A stretch of DNA of 64,000 nt from Rhodococcus sp. SBT000017 (GTDB lineage: Bacteria > Actinomycetota > Actinomycetes > Mycobacteriales > Mycobacteriaceae). Numbering within the stretch: position 1 is the stretch's first letter; each line of letters starts with the position of its first letter. Location: assembly GCF_003688915.1 (NCBI RefSeq), contig NZ_REFU01000001.1:3286001-3350000 (forward strand). Reading direction: 5' to 3'. A program made the position numbers and the translations under genes. The notes under the pieces were generated by a model. It did no database searches. It had not been told where the DNA came from and was given only the letters and a program-made list of their open reading frames with translations. Positions 50,260 to 57,768 of the stretch are shown piece after piece.

Positions 50260-51362
50260 AGCTCTCTTCACGGCGCGTCCCGCGGCTGCTCCCCAAGGAT
50301 GCTCCGCCGGACCTGCGCGGGCGCGGACGTCCTGATCGCTCGATGCAGCTGCTCGGTACGTTTCTCAACGGGTACATGCAGGCGGCGGCCGGAGCGGAGT
50401 ACAACGACGCCGTCGCCGGCCACAACCCCGATTCGGCGTTGAAGTTGGTCGTCACCGAACGCGAGATCGTCGCCGAGGACAACGATGTCGCAGCCCTCAC
50501 CCTTGCGTCGCCGACGGGTGCACAGCTGCCCATCTGGCATCCGGGCTGTCATCTCGATCTGCACCTGCCCTCGGGCCGTCGCCGGCAGTACTCACTGTGC
50601 GGAAATCCCTCCGATCGCAGCTCCTATCGCATCGCGGTGCGCCGAATCCCGACCGGCGCAGGCGGATCCATCGAAATGCACGGACTGCAACCCGGCACCG
50701 AGGTCACCGTCCGTGGCCCCCGCAACGGATTCCCTTTCGTCGGCGACGGCAGCGCACTGTTCATCGCCGGCGGTATCGGGATCACTCCCATCATCGCGAT
50801 GGTCCGCGCCGCAAGAATTCTCGGCATGGACTGGCAATTCGTGTACTGCGGTCGATCACGCGACACGATGCCCTTCCTCGACGAGATCGAGAGCTGGGAA
50901 TCGGACCGGGTGTTCGTCCGGACCGACGACGTGCACGGGTACCCCACCGAGGGTGAATTGCTCGAGCGCGCACCCGCAGGCGGTGCCGTCTACTGCTGCG
51001 GCCCCACCCCCATGCTCGACGCAGTCCGCCGCGACTTTCGCCAGTGCCCCTCCACCGCACTGCATTTCGAGCGATTCGGCCCGCCGCCGATTCTCGACGG
51101 CACTCCGTTCGAGGTGCAGTTGATCAGCACGGGCGCTGTGCTCGACGTCGCCGCCGACGCCTCCGTGCTGACGGCGGTCAAGGAGCAGAAACCCAACGTC
51201 GCGTACTCGTGCCAGCAGGGCTTCTGCGGCACCTGCAAGGTCCGGGTGCTCTCCGGTGAGCCCGAGCACCTGGAAAACAGACTGACGCCGGAAGAGCAGC
51301 GCGATCACATGCTCATCTGCGTTTCGCGCGCACGCAGCGGGCGTCTCGTACTCGATCTATAG
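50256..51362 (+). CDS. Flavin/2Fe-2S oxidoreductase (PDR/VanB type)
   Basis: A 368-residue one-component electron-transfer protein. The FAD/FMN domain has LPSGRRRQYSLCGNP (RxYS), the NAD domain has FIAGGIGITPIIAMVRAA and VYCCGPTPMLDAV, and the C-terminal plant-type ferredoxin domain has SCQQGFCGTCKVRVLSG with a final Cys in MLICVSRA. It passes electrons from NAD(P)H to an oxygenase. GTG 50256 overlaps the upstream stop (GTGA). The adjacent diiron-like protein is the natural partner. Confidence 0.9.
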   Translation: MKLSSRRVPRLLPKDAPPDLRGRGRPDRSMQLLGTFLNGYMQAAAGAEYNDAVAGHNPDSALKLVVTEREIVAEDNDVAALTLASPTGAQLPIWHPGCHLDLHLPSGRRRQYSLCGNPSDRSSYRIAVRRIPTGAGGSIEMHGLQPGTEVTVRGPRNGFPFVGDGSALFIAGGIGITPIIAMVRAARILGMDWQFVYCGRSRDTMPFLDEIESWESDRVFVRTDDVHGYPTEGELLERAPAGGAVYCCGPTPMLDAVRRDFRQCPSTALHFERFGPPPILDGTPFEVQLISTGAVLDVAADASVLTAVKEQKPNVAYSCQQGFCGTCKVRVLSGEPEHLENRLTPEEQRDHMLICVSRARSGRLVLDL

Positions 51363-51374
51363 AACGGAAAACTG

Positions 51375-52265
51375 TTGAGCAGCAACGCGGTTCAGACGAC
51401 AGTCATCAACGAGGGCATCCGGCTGGCGGTGTTCGAGAGCGGCAATCCCGACGGCGATCCCATCGTCCTCGTGCACGGCTGGCCCGATACTCATGAGCTG
51501 TGGAGCCACATCGTGCCGCAGCTCGAGGACCGCTTCCGGGTGATCAGCTACGACTCCCGCGGCGCAGGCGAGAGCTCGGTCCCCGCCGAGCAGTCGGCGT
51601 ACAAGCTGGCCCGGCTCGCCTCGGATTTCTATGCCGTCGCCGATGCCGTCAGCCCCGACGCCCCAGTCCATGTACTCGCCCACGACTGGGGTGCCGTCGA
51701 GGTATGGGAGGCCGCAGCCCAGCCCCAGGCGAAGGACCGAATTCGTTCGTACACATCGATTTCCGGGCCGAACCTCGATCACCTCGGCAAGTGGTCGCAG
51801 TCGCGCCTGCGCAAACCCACCCTCACCGGCATCAAACAGGTGCTCGCCCAGGTACGCGCGTCGTGGTACACCGTCACCTTCCACATCCCCGGCCTGTCCA
51901 CGTTGCGCATCAAGCGGCAGTTCGCCAAGGGGTGGCCGGCGTTCCTCCAGGAGTTCTCGGGCGTCGATCCGAAGCTCGTCACCCAGAACCCCACACTGTG
52001 GTCGGATGCCACCAACGGCACCAAACTCTACCGGGCCAACATCATTCCGCTCCTGGGCAATCCACGTGAGCGGTACATCGACATCCCCGTGCACCTCATC
52101 GTCAACACCGAGGACGTCGCAGTGCGTCCGTACCACTACGACGACACCGGCAAGTGGGTGAAGAACCTCACGCGCAACGACATTCCGGCCGGACACTGGT
52201 CGCCGATCTCCCATGCCGACGACATCGCACGATTGACGAGGGAATTCATCGCCTCGCTGGACTGA
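51375..52265 (+). CDS. Alpha/beta hydrolase with Asp nucleophile (epoxide hydrolase/dehalogenase type)
   Basis: A 296-residue hydrolase. The HG motif is in LVHGWPDTHELWSH, and the nucleophile position is Asp at about residue 104 in LAHDWGAVEVW, which points to epoxide hydrolases or haloalkane dehalogenases rather than esterases. The final His is in PAGHWSPISHAD. The start is probably TTG 51375, 12 nt after the reductase stop. Members of this subgroup often accompany SDR domains in mycolate bacteria. It closes the operon. Confidence 0.85.
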   Translation: MSSNAVQTTVINEGIRLAVFESGNPDGDPIVLVHGWPDTHELWSHIVPQLEDRFRVISYDSRGAGESSVPAEQSAYKLARLASDFYAVADAVSPDAPVHVLAHDWGAVEVWEAAAQPQAKDRIRSYTSISGPNLDHLGKWSQSRLRKPTLTGIKQVLAQVRASWYTVTFHIPGLSTLRIKRQFAKGWPAFLQEFSGVDPKLVTQNPTLWSDATNGTKLYRANIIPLLGNPRERYIDIPVHLIVNTEDVAVRPYHYDDTGKWVKNLTRNDIPAGHWSPISHADDIARLTREFIASLD

Positions 52266-52275
52266 TGTTCACGAA

Positions 52276-53544
52276 TCACCCCGCCAGGTGCCCGCGCAGC
52301 GTCGACGCGGTGTAGTCGGCGCGAAAAATACCGCGCCGCTGCAGGATCGGAACCACCTGATCGACGAAGTCCTCCAATGAGTCCGGGTAGCGCGGACACA
52401 TCAGATTGAAGCCGTCGGCACCGCGGCCGATCCACGACTGCATCTCGTCGGCAATCGATTCCGGCGTGCCGATCATTGTCGCGTGGCCGCCGCCCGCGGC
52501 GAGGGTGCCGAGCAACTCCCGCACAGTCGGGGCGTCCTTCTCGATGATCCGCAGGATCGTCTCGTAGCGACCCTGCGGTCCGGCGAACTCGGCCGCCGGA
52601 GGCAGGGACGGTACCGGCGCGTCGAGTTCCCAGGCAGCACAGTCCTGTCCGGTGAACGTCGACAGCATCGCCAGTGACTGCTCCGTGGGCAGCAGCTCAT
52701 CGAGTTCGGCCTTCTTGCGGCGAGCCTCGTCCATGGTCGACCCGATGTACGTCACCAAACCCGGCATGATCCCCACTGTCGCGCTGTCGCGGCCCGCATG
52801 GCGGATTCTCGCCTTCACGTCGTTGTAATAGCTCTGCGCTGCAACGAGATCGTAGGCGACGGCATAGATCGCCTCGGCGTACTTCGCGGCCAGATCCCGG
52901 CCCGGGCCCGACGCGCCGGCCTGAAACAGCACCGGCCTCCCCTGCGGCGACCGCGGCACCGTCAACGGCCCGTCGACCCGAAAGTGTTTGCCGTCGTGGT
53001 CGATCGAGTGCACCTTGGCCGGATCGGCGTAGTGCCTGCTTCGATCGAGCGTCAACGCGTCGGCATCCCACGAATCCCACAGCGCCAGAGCCGTATCCAC
53101 GAACTCCTCGGCGCGGGCATATCGCTCCTCACGAGCCGGGATGACGTCCATCCCGTGGTTGCGTGCTTCGGCGTCGAACATGGAGGTGACGACGTTCCAA
53201 CCAGCACGGCCGCCACTGATGTGATCGAGCGACGCCAACATGCGTGCAGCGTGGAACGGGGTGTAGAACGTCGACGAGACCGTGGTGACGAGGCCGATGT
53301 GCGTGGTGGCCCGCGCCATGGCGGACAGCGCGGTGATCGGCTCGAGGAACCAGGTGCCTGCCCCGGCCGGGTCGCGTACCGAATGACCGTCGGCGAAGAA
53401 CACCGCGTCGAACTTGCCCCGCTCGGCGAGCTGCGCGAGTTCCTCGTAGTACGAGATGTCGCCGAGGTCCTCCACTCGCGAATCGGGGTGACGCCACGCC
53501 GCGCTGTGGTGGCCGCAACCGTAGAGAAAAGCGTTGAGGTGCAT
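52276..53544 (-). CDS. LLM-class flavin-dependent monooxygenase (NtaA/SnaA/DszA type)
   Basis: A 422-residue flavin-dependent monooxygenase, which uses FMNH2 from a separate reductase. The family wording is FDAVFFADGHSVRD, TTHIGLVTTVSSTFYTPFHAARMLASL split over the barrel, DHISGGRAGWNVVTS, and HDGKHFRVDGPLTVPRSPQGRPVL. Known members oxidise nitrilotriacetate, pristinamycin or sulfones. The ATG lies one base after the stop of the SDR gene, so it is under the same TPP riboswitch. That control suggests a substrate related to thiamine or its pyrimidine or thiazole pieces; this is inference. Confidence 0.88.
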   Translation of the reverse strand: MHLNAFLYGCGHHSAAWRHPDSRVEDLGDISYYEELAQLAERGKFDAVFFADGHSVRDPAGAGTWFLEPITALSAMARATTHIGLVTTVSSTFYTPFHAARMLASLDHISGGRAGWNVVTSMFDAEARNHGMDVIPAREERYARAEEFVDTALALWDSWDADALTLDRSRHYADPAKVHSIDHDGKHFRVDGPLTVPRSPQGRPVLFQAGASGPGRDLAAKYAEAIYAVAYDLVAAQSYYNDVKARIRHAGRDSATVGIMPGLVTYIGSTMDEARRKKAELDELLPTEQSLAMLSTFTGQDCAAWELDAPVPSLPPAAEFAGPQGRYETILRIIEKDAPTVRELLGTLAAGGGHATMIGTPESIADEMQSWIGRGADGFNLMCPRYPDSLEDFVDQVVPILQRRGIFRADYTASTLRGHLAG

Positions 53545-53545
53545 G

Positions 53546-54307
53546 TCAGTCCTTGACCAGTCCGCCGTCGACGACGAGATTCTGGCCGGTCACCGACCGC
53601 GCCCACGGCGATGCGAAGAACAGCAGAGCGTCGGCGAATTCCTCGGGGGTGGTGACGCGTTGCAGCGGGGTCGAGGCGGCGATGAAATCGAACACCTCGG
53701 CCGGGGTCGCGGAGCTGGCGTCGGTGGTGCGGAGCAGTCCACCCGAGACCATGTTGACGGTGATGTTGTCTGCGCCCAGATCGGCGGACAGAGTGCGGGT
53801 CAGCGAGAGCAGCGCCGCCTTGGAGGCCGTGTAGTCGTGGTACGGGACTACCGGATTCTGGAACAAATTGGTGCCCACGTTGATGATTCGTCCGAACCCC
53901 GCCTCGCGCATGCCCGGCAGTGCAGCCTGGGTGGTCAACAACGCCGCGCGGACGCTGCCCCGCAGTTGAGCGTCGAAGCGCTCCCAGGTGATCGTGTCGG
54001 CTTTGGGCCGTGCGTCTCCGTCGAACGAGAAATCGGCCAGCGCGTTGTTGACGACGGTAGTGATCGGGGTGCCGAAATGCTCACGCGCGGTATCGAACAG
54101 CGCGGCCACCGCGGCGTCGTCGGTGACATCACCCTGGACCGCGATCGCGTTCTCACCGAGTCGGTTCGACAGCGCTTCGGCGGCATCTCTGCTGTTGCGG
54201 TAGTCGATCACCACTCGGGCACCCTGGCCGGCGAACGCCGCGGCGATCGCTGCTCCCAGTCCGCGTCCACCGCCGGTGACCAACACTGTCTGCTCGTCGA
54301 ATTTCAT
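53546..54307 (-). CDS. SDR-family oxidoreductase
   Basis: A 253-residue short-chain dehydrogenase/reductase. The cofactor motif is TGGGRGLGAAIAAAF, the NAG-like motif is VVNNALAD, and the catalytic Ser...Tyr-xxx-Lys is in YHDYTASKAALLSL. The sequence is like 3-oxoacyl-ACP reductases, a default label with little meaning for substrate. It is the first gene behind the TPP riboswitch. Its GAGAGG ribosome site can pair with CCTC just upstream, so translation as well as transcription could be switched. Confidence 0.9.
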   Translation of the reverse strand: MKFDEQTVLVTGGGRGLGAAIAAAFAGQGARVVIDYRNSRDAAEALSNRLGENAIAVQGDVTDDAAVAALFDTAREHFGTPITTVVNNALADFSFDGDARPKADTITWERFDAQLRGSVRAALLTTQAALPGMREAGFGRIINVGTNLFQNPVVPYHDYTASKAALLSLTRTLSADLGADNITVNMVSGGLLRTTDASSATPAEVFDFIAASTPLQRVTTPEEFADALLFFASPWARSVTGQNLVVDGGLVKD

Positions 54308-54368
54308 GCGCCTCGCCTCTCGTTCGAGGTCGGGACCGTCACGAGGGAACAGGAATACCGCAACGCCA

Positions 54369-54448
54369 CGACATTCCCTTCGCTGGTCCTAACCAGATCA
54401 GGTTCGACGGGTGTGTTCTCAGCCCTGACGGGCACCCCGTGTCGCGGT
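54369..54448 (-). promoter_or_regulatory. TPP riboswitch (THI element)
   Basis: On the minus strand the conserved parts appear in order: ACGGGGTGCCC, GGGCTGAGA, ACACCC, GAACCTGATCTGGTTAG, ACCAGCGAAGGGA. These match the TPP aptamer's P1/P2/P3 and P4/P5 arms. It ends about 60 nt before the SDR start. High TPP is expected to repress the SDR-monooxygenase operon. Confidence 0.95.
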
Positions 54449-54523
54449 CGACTGTACCTGTAGCGGTTTCTCGCCGTGTCTTGTTTTCACGCTAGAGAGA
54501 CGAATGGAACCGAATGCACGCGT

Positions 54524-55819
54524 TCAGCCGATCACGGCCCAGCCGTGCGGCGGGACGCTCACCCGCCCGTCGTGCAGATCCGCTTCGCCTGCGAGCACCT
54601 CGTCGCCTTGAACCGGGTAGTCGATGGCGTCGTCACCGAGGTTGAGCGCGACCGTCAGCGATTCGCCGTCGGCGTGCGCGCGATAGAGCAGTGCGGTGTT
54701 GGTGAGTTCGAGCGTCTCGGTGCGCGCGGAGTACAGCCACGGATTGCGACGCCGAAGTGCGATCAGCTCCTGATGCACTCGGTAGACCGGCCAACCGTAC
54801 GGAGCGAGATTCTCGAACGTGTCGGGGTACTCCGGACGCACCTCGTCGTCACCGCCGACTCGATCCTCCTTGATTCCGCGAAACGCCTGCTCGTCGCCGT
54901 AGTAGATCATCGGCATACCGCCCACGGTGAACAGAACCACCAAGGCGTGCAGCAGATGTCGCTCGTCCTCGATGACGCTGGCGATGCGGTTGACGTCGTG
55001 ATTTCCGACGAACGTGGCGGGCACGAAGGCGTCGAGCCAGCCGTTGTGACGCTCGAGCGCATGGGAGAGCTCGAAGAAGTTGAGCTCGCTCAGACCGCTC
55101 CAGACGGCCTTCCACAGCTCGTACTGAGTGACCGAGTCCAGCGTGGAGGCCGAGACGATTCGGTCGTAGTCGCCGTGAATGACCTCGCCGAGAAAGTAAG
55201 CGTCCGGGTGCTTTTCCCGAACCTTCGGCAACACCGCGGCCCAGAAACGCGGCGATACCGCATAGGCCGCGTCCAGCCGCCAGGCGTCGACGCCTCGCTC
55301 GAGCCAGTGCGACAGGACGTCCACGACGTACTGCTGCACATCCGGGCTCTCGTGATCGAGTGCGACCAGTTCGTCGTGGCCCTCGAAGTTGCGATGCGTC
55401 GGCTTTTCACCGGACCAATCGAGGTGGAACCACCCCGCGGCCTCGGAGTCCGCACCCTCGGTCAGCGCTTCCTGAAACTTCGGAAAGCTCTGCGCCACAT
55501 GGTTGAAGACGCCGTCGAACATGATCGTCAGGCCGCGGGAGTGCGCCGCGGCGATCAGGGAGTCGATGTCCTCGTCGGTGCCGAGCCTGCCGTCGATGTG
55601 GAAATAGTCGACAGTGTCGTAGCCGTGCTTCTCGGACTCGAAGATCGGACCGAGGGCGATGCCCGACGCGCCGAGTTCGAGTGCGTAGTCGAGCCAGTTC
55701 TCGATTCTGTTCAGCCGGTGCAGATCCGCCTGAGATTCACCGTCCCAGCCGTGTACCGGCGCACCGGTGAAGCCGAGCGGGTACAGGTGCCACCAGATGG
55801 CGTGCTTCGTCCACTCCAT
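54524..55819 (-). CDS. Glycoside hydrolase family 13 (alpha-amylase) protein
   Basis: A 431-residue GH13 enzyme. The barrel begins AIWWHLYPLGFTGAP. Region I is FDGVFNHVA, the nucleophile Asp is in VDAWRLDAAYAV, the acid Glu is in YFLGEVIHGDY, and the third Asp is in FVGNHDVNRIAS. The C-terminal beta domain ends with SVPPHGWAVIG. Cytoplasmic: no signal peptide. It is shorter than trehalose synthase or maltosyltransferases; sequence like GMPMIYYGDEQAFRG is general. The ATG shares one base with the stop of the lactate-oxidase-like gene. Confidence 0.9.
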   Translation of the reverse strand: MEWTKHAIWWHLYPLGFTGAPVHGWDGESQADLHRLNRIENWLDYALELGASGIALGPIFESEKHGYDTVDYFHIDGRLGTDEDIDSLIAAAHSRGLTIMFDGVFNHVAQSFPKFQEALTEGADSEAAGWFHLDWSGEKPTHRNFEGHDELVALDHESPDVQQYVVDVLSHWLERGVDAWRLDAAYAVSPRFWAAVLPKVREKHPDAYFLGEVIHGDYDRIVSASTLDSVTQYELWKAVWSGLSELNFFELSHALERHNGWLDAFVPATFVGNHDVNRIASVIEDERHLLHALVVLFTVGGMPMIYYGDEQAFRGIKEDRVGGDDEVRPEYPDTFENLAPYGWPVYRVHQELIALRRRNPWLYSARTETLELTNTALLYRAHADGESLTVALNLGDDAIDYPVQGDEVLAGEADLHDGRVSVPPHGWAVIG

Positions 55820-56997
55820 CAGGACTCCATGATCGAGTCGCGGCCCAGTTCGCCTGCGCCGGTATGACCGGACAGGCTCGTCACCAGGTCGAATTCGGCC
55901 AGCAGGCAACGTAATACGTGCGCAACACCCTCCTGACCATCGAGTGCGAGGCCGTACAGGAAGGGTCGGCCCAGCAGTACCGCATCTGCCCCGAGCGCCA
56001 ACGCCTTGGCCATGTCTGCCCCGGTGCGCACACCGGAGTCGAACAGGATGGTCAGATCGTCTCCGACGGCATCGACGATGGACGGCAACGCGTCGAGTGA
56101 CGGCCTGGCCCCGTCGATCTGACGCCCACCGTGGTTGGAGACGACGATGCCGTCCACTCCGTGCGCGGCCGCCTCTCGCGCGTCGCCCACCGTACAGATT
56201 CCCTTGAGCACGATCGGACCGCTCCAGTGCTCGCGCAGGAACGCCAAGTTCTTCCACGACAGACCCGGGTTGGGGAACATCTGCGCCCAATGCATCGCGG
56301 CGGCAACAGGATTCTCCTCGACCGGCTGCCCCAGGCCGGCCTGGAACGCCGGATCGGTCAGGTAGTTCTCGATACCCAGGTTGGCCAGGAACGGCAGGTA
56401 ACCGCGGTCCAGATCGGCGGGCCGCCAGCCCAGCAAGGTCGTGTCGAGGGTCAGCACCAGGGTGGTGAATCCGGACTCCTTCGCGCGCTGCAGGAAGCTC
56501 AGCAGCACCGATTCGTCCGTCGGCCAGTACAGCTGGTACCAGCGGGGAGCGTCGCCCCCTGCCTCCGCGATCTGCTCGAACGAATGCGAGGCCTGTGTCG
56601 AATGGATGTATGGCACACCGAGTTCCGCGGCTGCGCGAACGGTGGCGAGCTCGCCGTCGGGGTGCGCGAGCGTCTGAATGCCCACGGGAGCGATCATCAG
56701 CGGGGCCGGCATCTCGGTGCCGAGCACGGTGCACGAATGATCACGAGCAGCCGAACTCCGAAGCATCCTGGGGGCGATGGCCCACTTGTCGAAGGCCGCT
56801 CGGTTCGCCCGTGCCGTCGAGCCGCTGCCCGCGCTGGCGACGATGTAGCCCAATGCCTCGGGCGAGAGCTTCTCGGCAGCCTGGTCCTCCAGCCTCGCCA
56901 GGTTGGTGGTGATCGGCGGTGTCTGCTGGGCGAACATTCCGGCGGCGTAGATGCCGAGTTGGTGATCGCTGAAGTTGCTGGGCCTGGCCTCGGTCAT
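55819..56997 (-). CDS. FMN-dependent alpha-hydroxy-acid oxidising protein (lactate 2-monooxygenase-like)
   Basis: A 392-residue FMN enzyme with a TIM barrel. APLMIAPVGIQTLAHPDGE, the FMN site RWYQLYWPTD, the Lys in IVLKGICTVGDA, catalytic His-Gly in VSNHGGRQIDGARPSLDAL, and FDSGVRTGADMAKALALGADAV appear in the family order. The N-terminal 60 residues and length resemble lactate 2-monooxygenase of mycobacteria. It oxidises a 2-hydroxy acid, and water or oxygen handling decides the product. In an operon with the GATase upstream (gap 9 nt) and the amylase downstream. Confidence 0.9.
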   Translation of the reverse strand: MTEARPSNFSDHQLGIYAAGMFAQQTPPITTNLARLEDQAAEKLSPEALGYIVASAGSGSTARANRAAFDKWAIAPRMLRSSAARDHSCTVLGTEMPAPLMIAPVGIQTLAHPDGELATVRAAAELGVPYIHSTQASHSFEQIAEAGGDAPRWYQLYWPTDESVLLSFLQRAKESGFTTLVLTLDTTLLGWRPADLDRGYLPFLANLGIENYLTDPAFQAGLGQPVEENPVAAAMHWAQMFPNPGLSWKNLAFLREHWSGPIVLKGICTVGDAREAAAHGVDGIVVSNHGGRQIDGARPSLDALPSIVDAVGDDLTILFDSGVRTGADMAKALALGADAVLLGRPFLYGLALDGQEGVAHVLRCLLAEFDLVTSLSGHTGAGELGRDSIMES

Positions 56998-57006
56998 CGT
57001 TCGACC

Positions 57007-57720
57007 CTACCGGGGCACCGCCGAGGATCGGGCGAGAAATGCGTCGAGCAGCGCCGAGCAGCGCGACCGAGCTGCGGCTTCGGCCTCCGCGATGGCCCGG
57101 CGGATTTCGCGGGTGTCCACCGCATGTTCGACGCCGTCGCGGTCCCACGCGGCGGCCCACGCGTCGTAGGTGTCGAGGTCGATTTCGGGGTGGAACTGCA
57201 GCCCCAGGTGCGGTCCGCATACGAAGGCCTGCTGCGCGGCCTCGTTGCGCGCGATCACCGTGGCCTGCGGCGGCGCGGTGAAGGTGTCGCCGTGGAATTC
57301 CATCCACGGGCCGGGGCCGATGAGCTCGGGATCGGAGGTGTCGATGTCGACGAATCCGTACTCGGGATGCTCGGACTTGCGGACCGACCCGCCGAGCACT
57401 CGCGCTAGCAACTGCCCGCCGAAGCACACACCCAGGATCGGGACCTGCGCGTCGATGGCGTCCTGCAGGTAGACGATCTCGGGCGCGAGCCACGTCAGCG
57501 TGTCGTCGTAGGCGGCGTCGGGCGAGCCCATGACCACCATCAACTGCGCGTGAGACAGTGGCGGCGGCGGAACGTCGGGGCTGTGATCGAAGGAGTGCAC
57601 CTCCAACTGGAAACCCCTGGTGCGTAATTCGGCGTCGAGAGTGCCGATGTCGCGTCGCGCCAGAGTCGGATCCTGATCGTGGACGAGAACTACGGCGCGC
57701 GGGTCGTTCGTGTATGTCAC
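57007..57720 (-). CDS. Class I glutamine amidotransferase-like protein
   Basis: A 237-residue GATase-1 domain protein. The nucleophile Cys is in ILGVCFGGQLLARVLGG, the His-Glu pair in LGLQFHPEIDLDTY. The first segment (VVLVHDQDPTLARRDIG) and MVVMGSPDAAYDDTL are typical of free-standing amidotransferases of the GMP-synthase-like group. The GTG start is preceded by AAAGGAGCCCT. It may act on gamma-glutamyl compounds instead of providing ammonia. Divergent from the helicase gene. Confidence 0.88.
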   Translation of the reverse strand: MTYTNDPRAVVLVHDQDPTLARRDIGTLDAELRTRGFQLEVHSFDHSPDVPPPPLSHAQLMVVMGSPDAAYDDTLTWLAPEIVYLQDAIDAQVPILGVCFGGQLLARVLGGSVRKSEHPEYGFVDIDTSDPELIGPGPWMEFHGDTFTAPPQATVIARNEAAQQAFVCGPHLGLQFHPEIDLDTYDAWAAAWDRDGVEHAVDTREIRRAIAEAEAAARSRCSALLDAFLARSSAVPR

Positions 57721-57768
57721 AGGGCTCCTTTACGGTGTTCGTGCACACCGTACGACAGACTGGATCCG

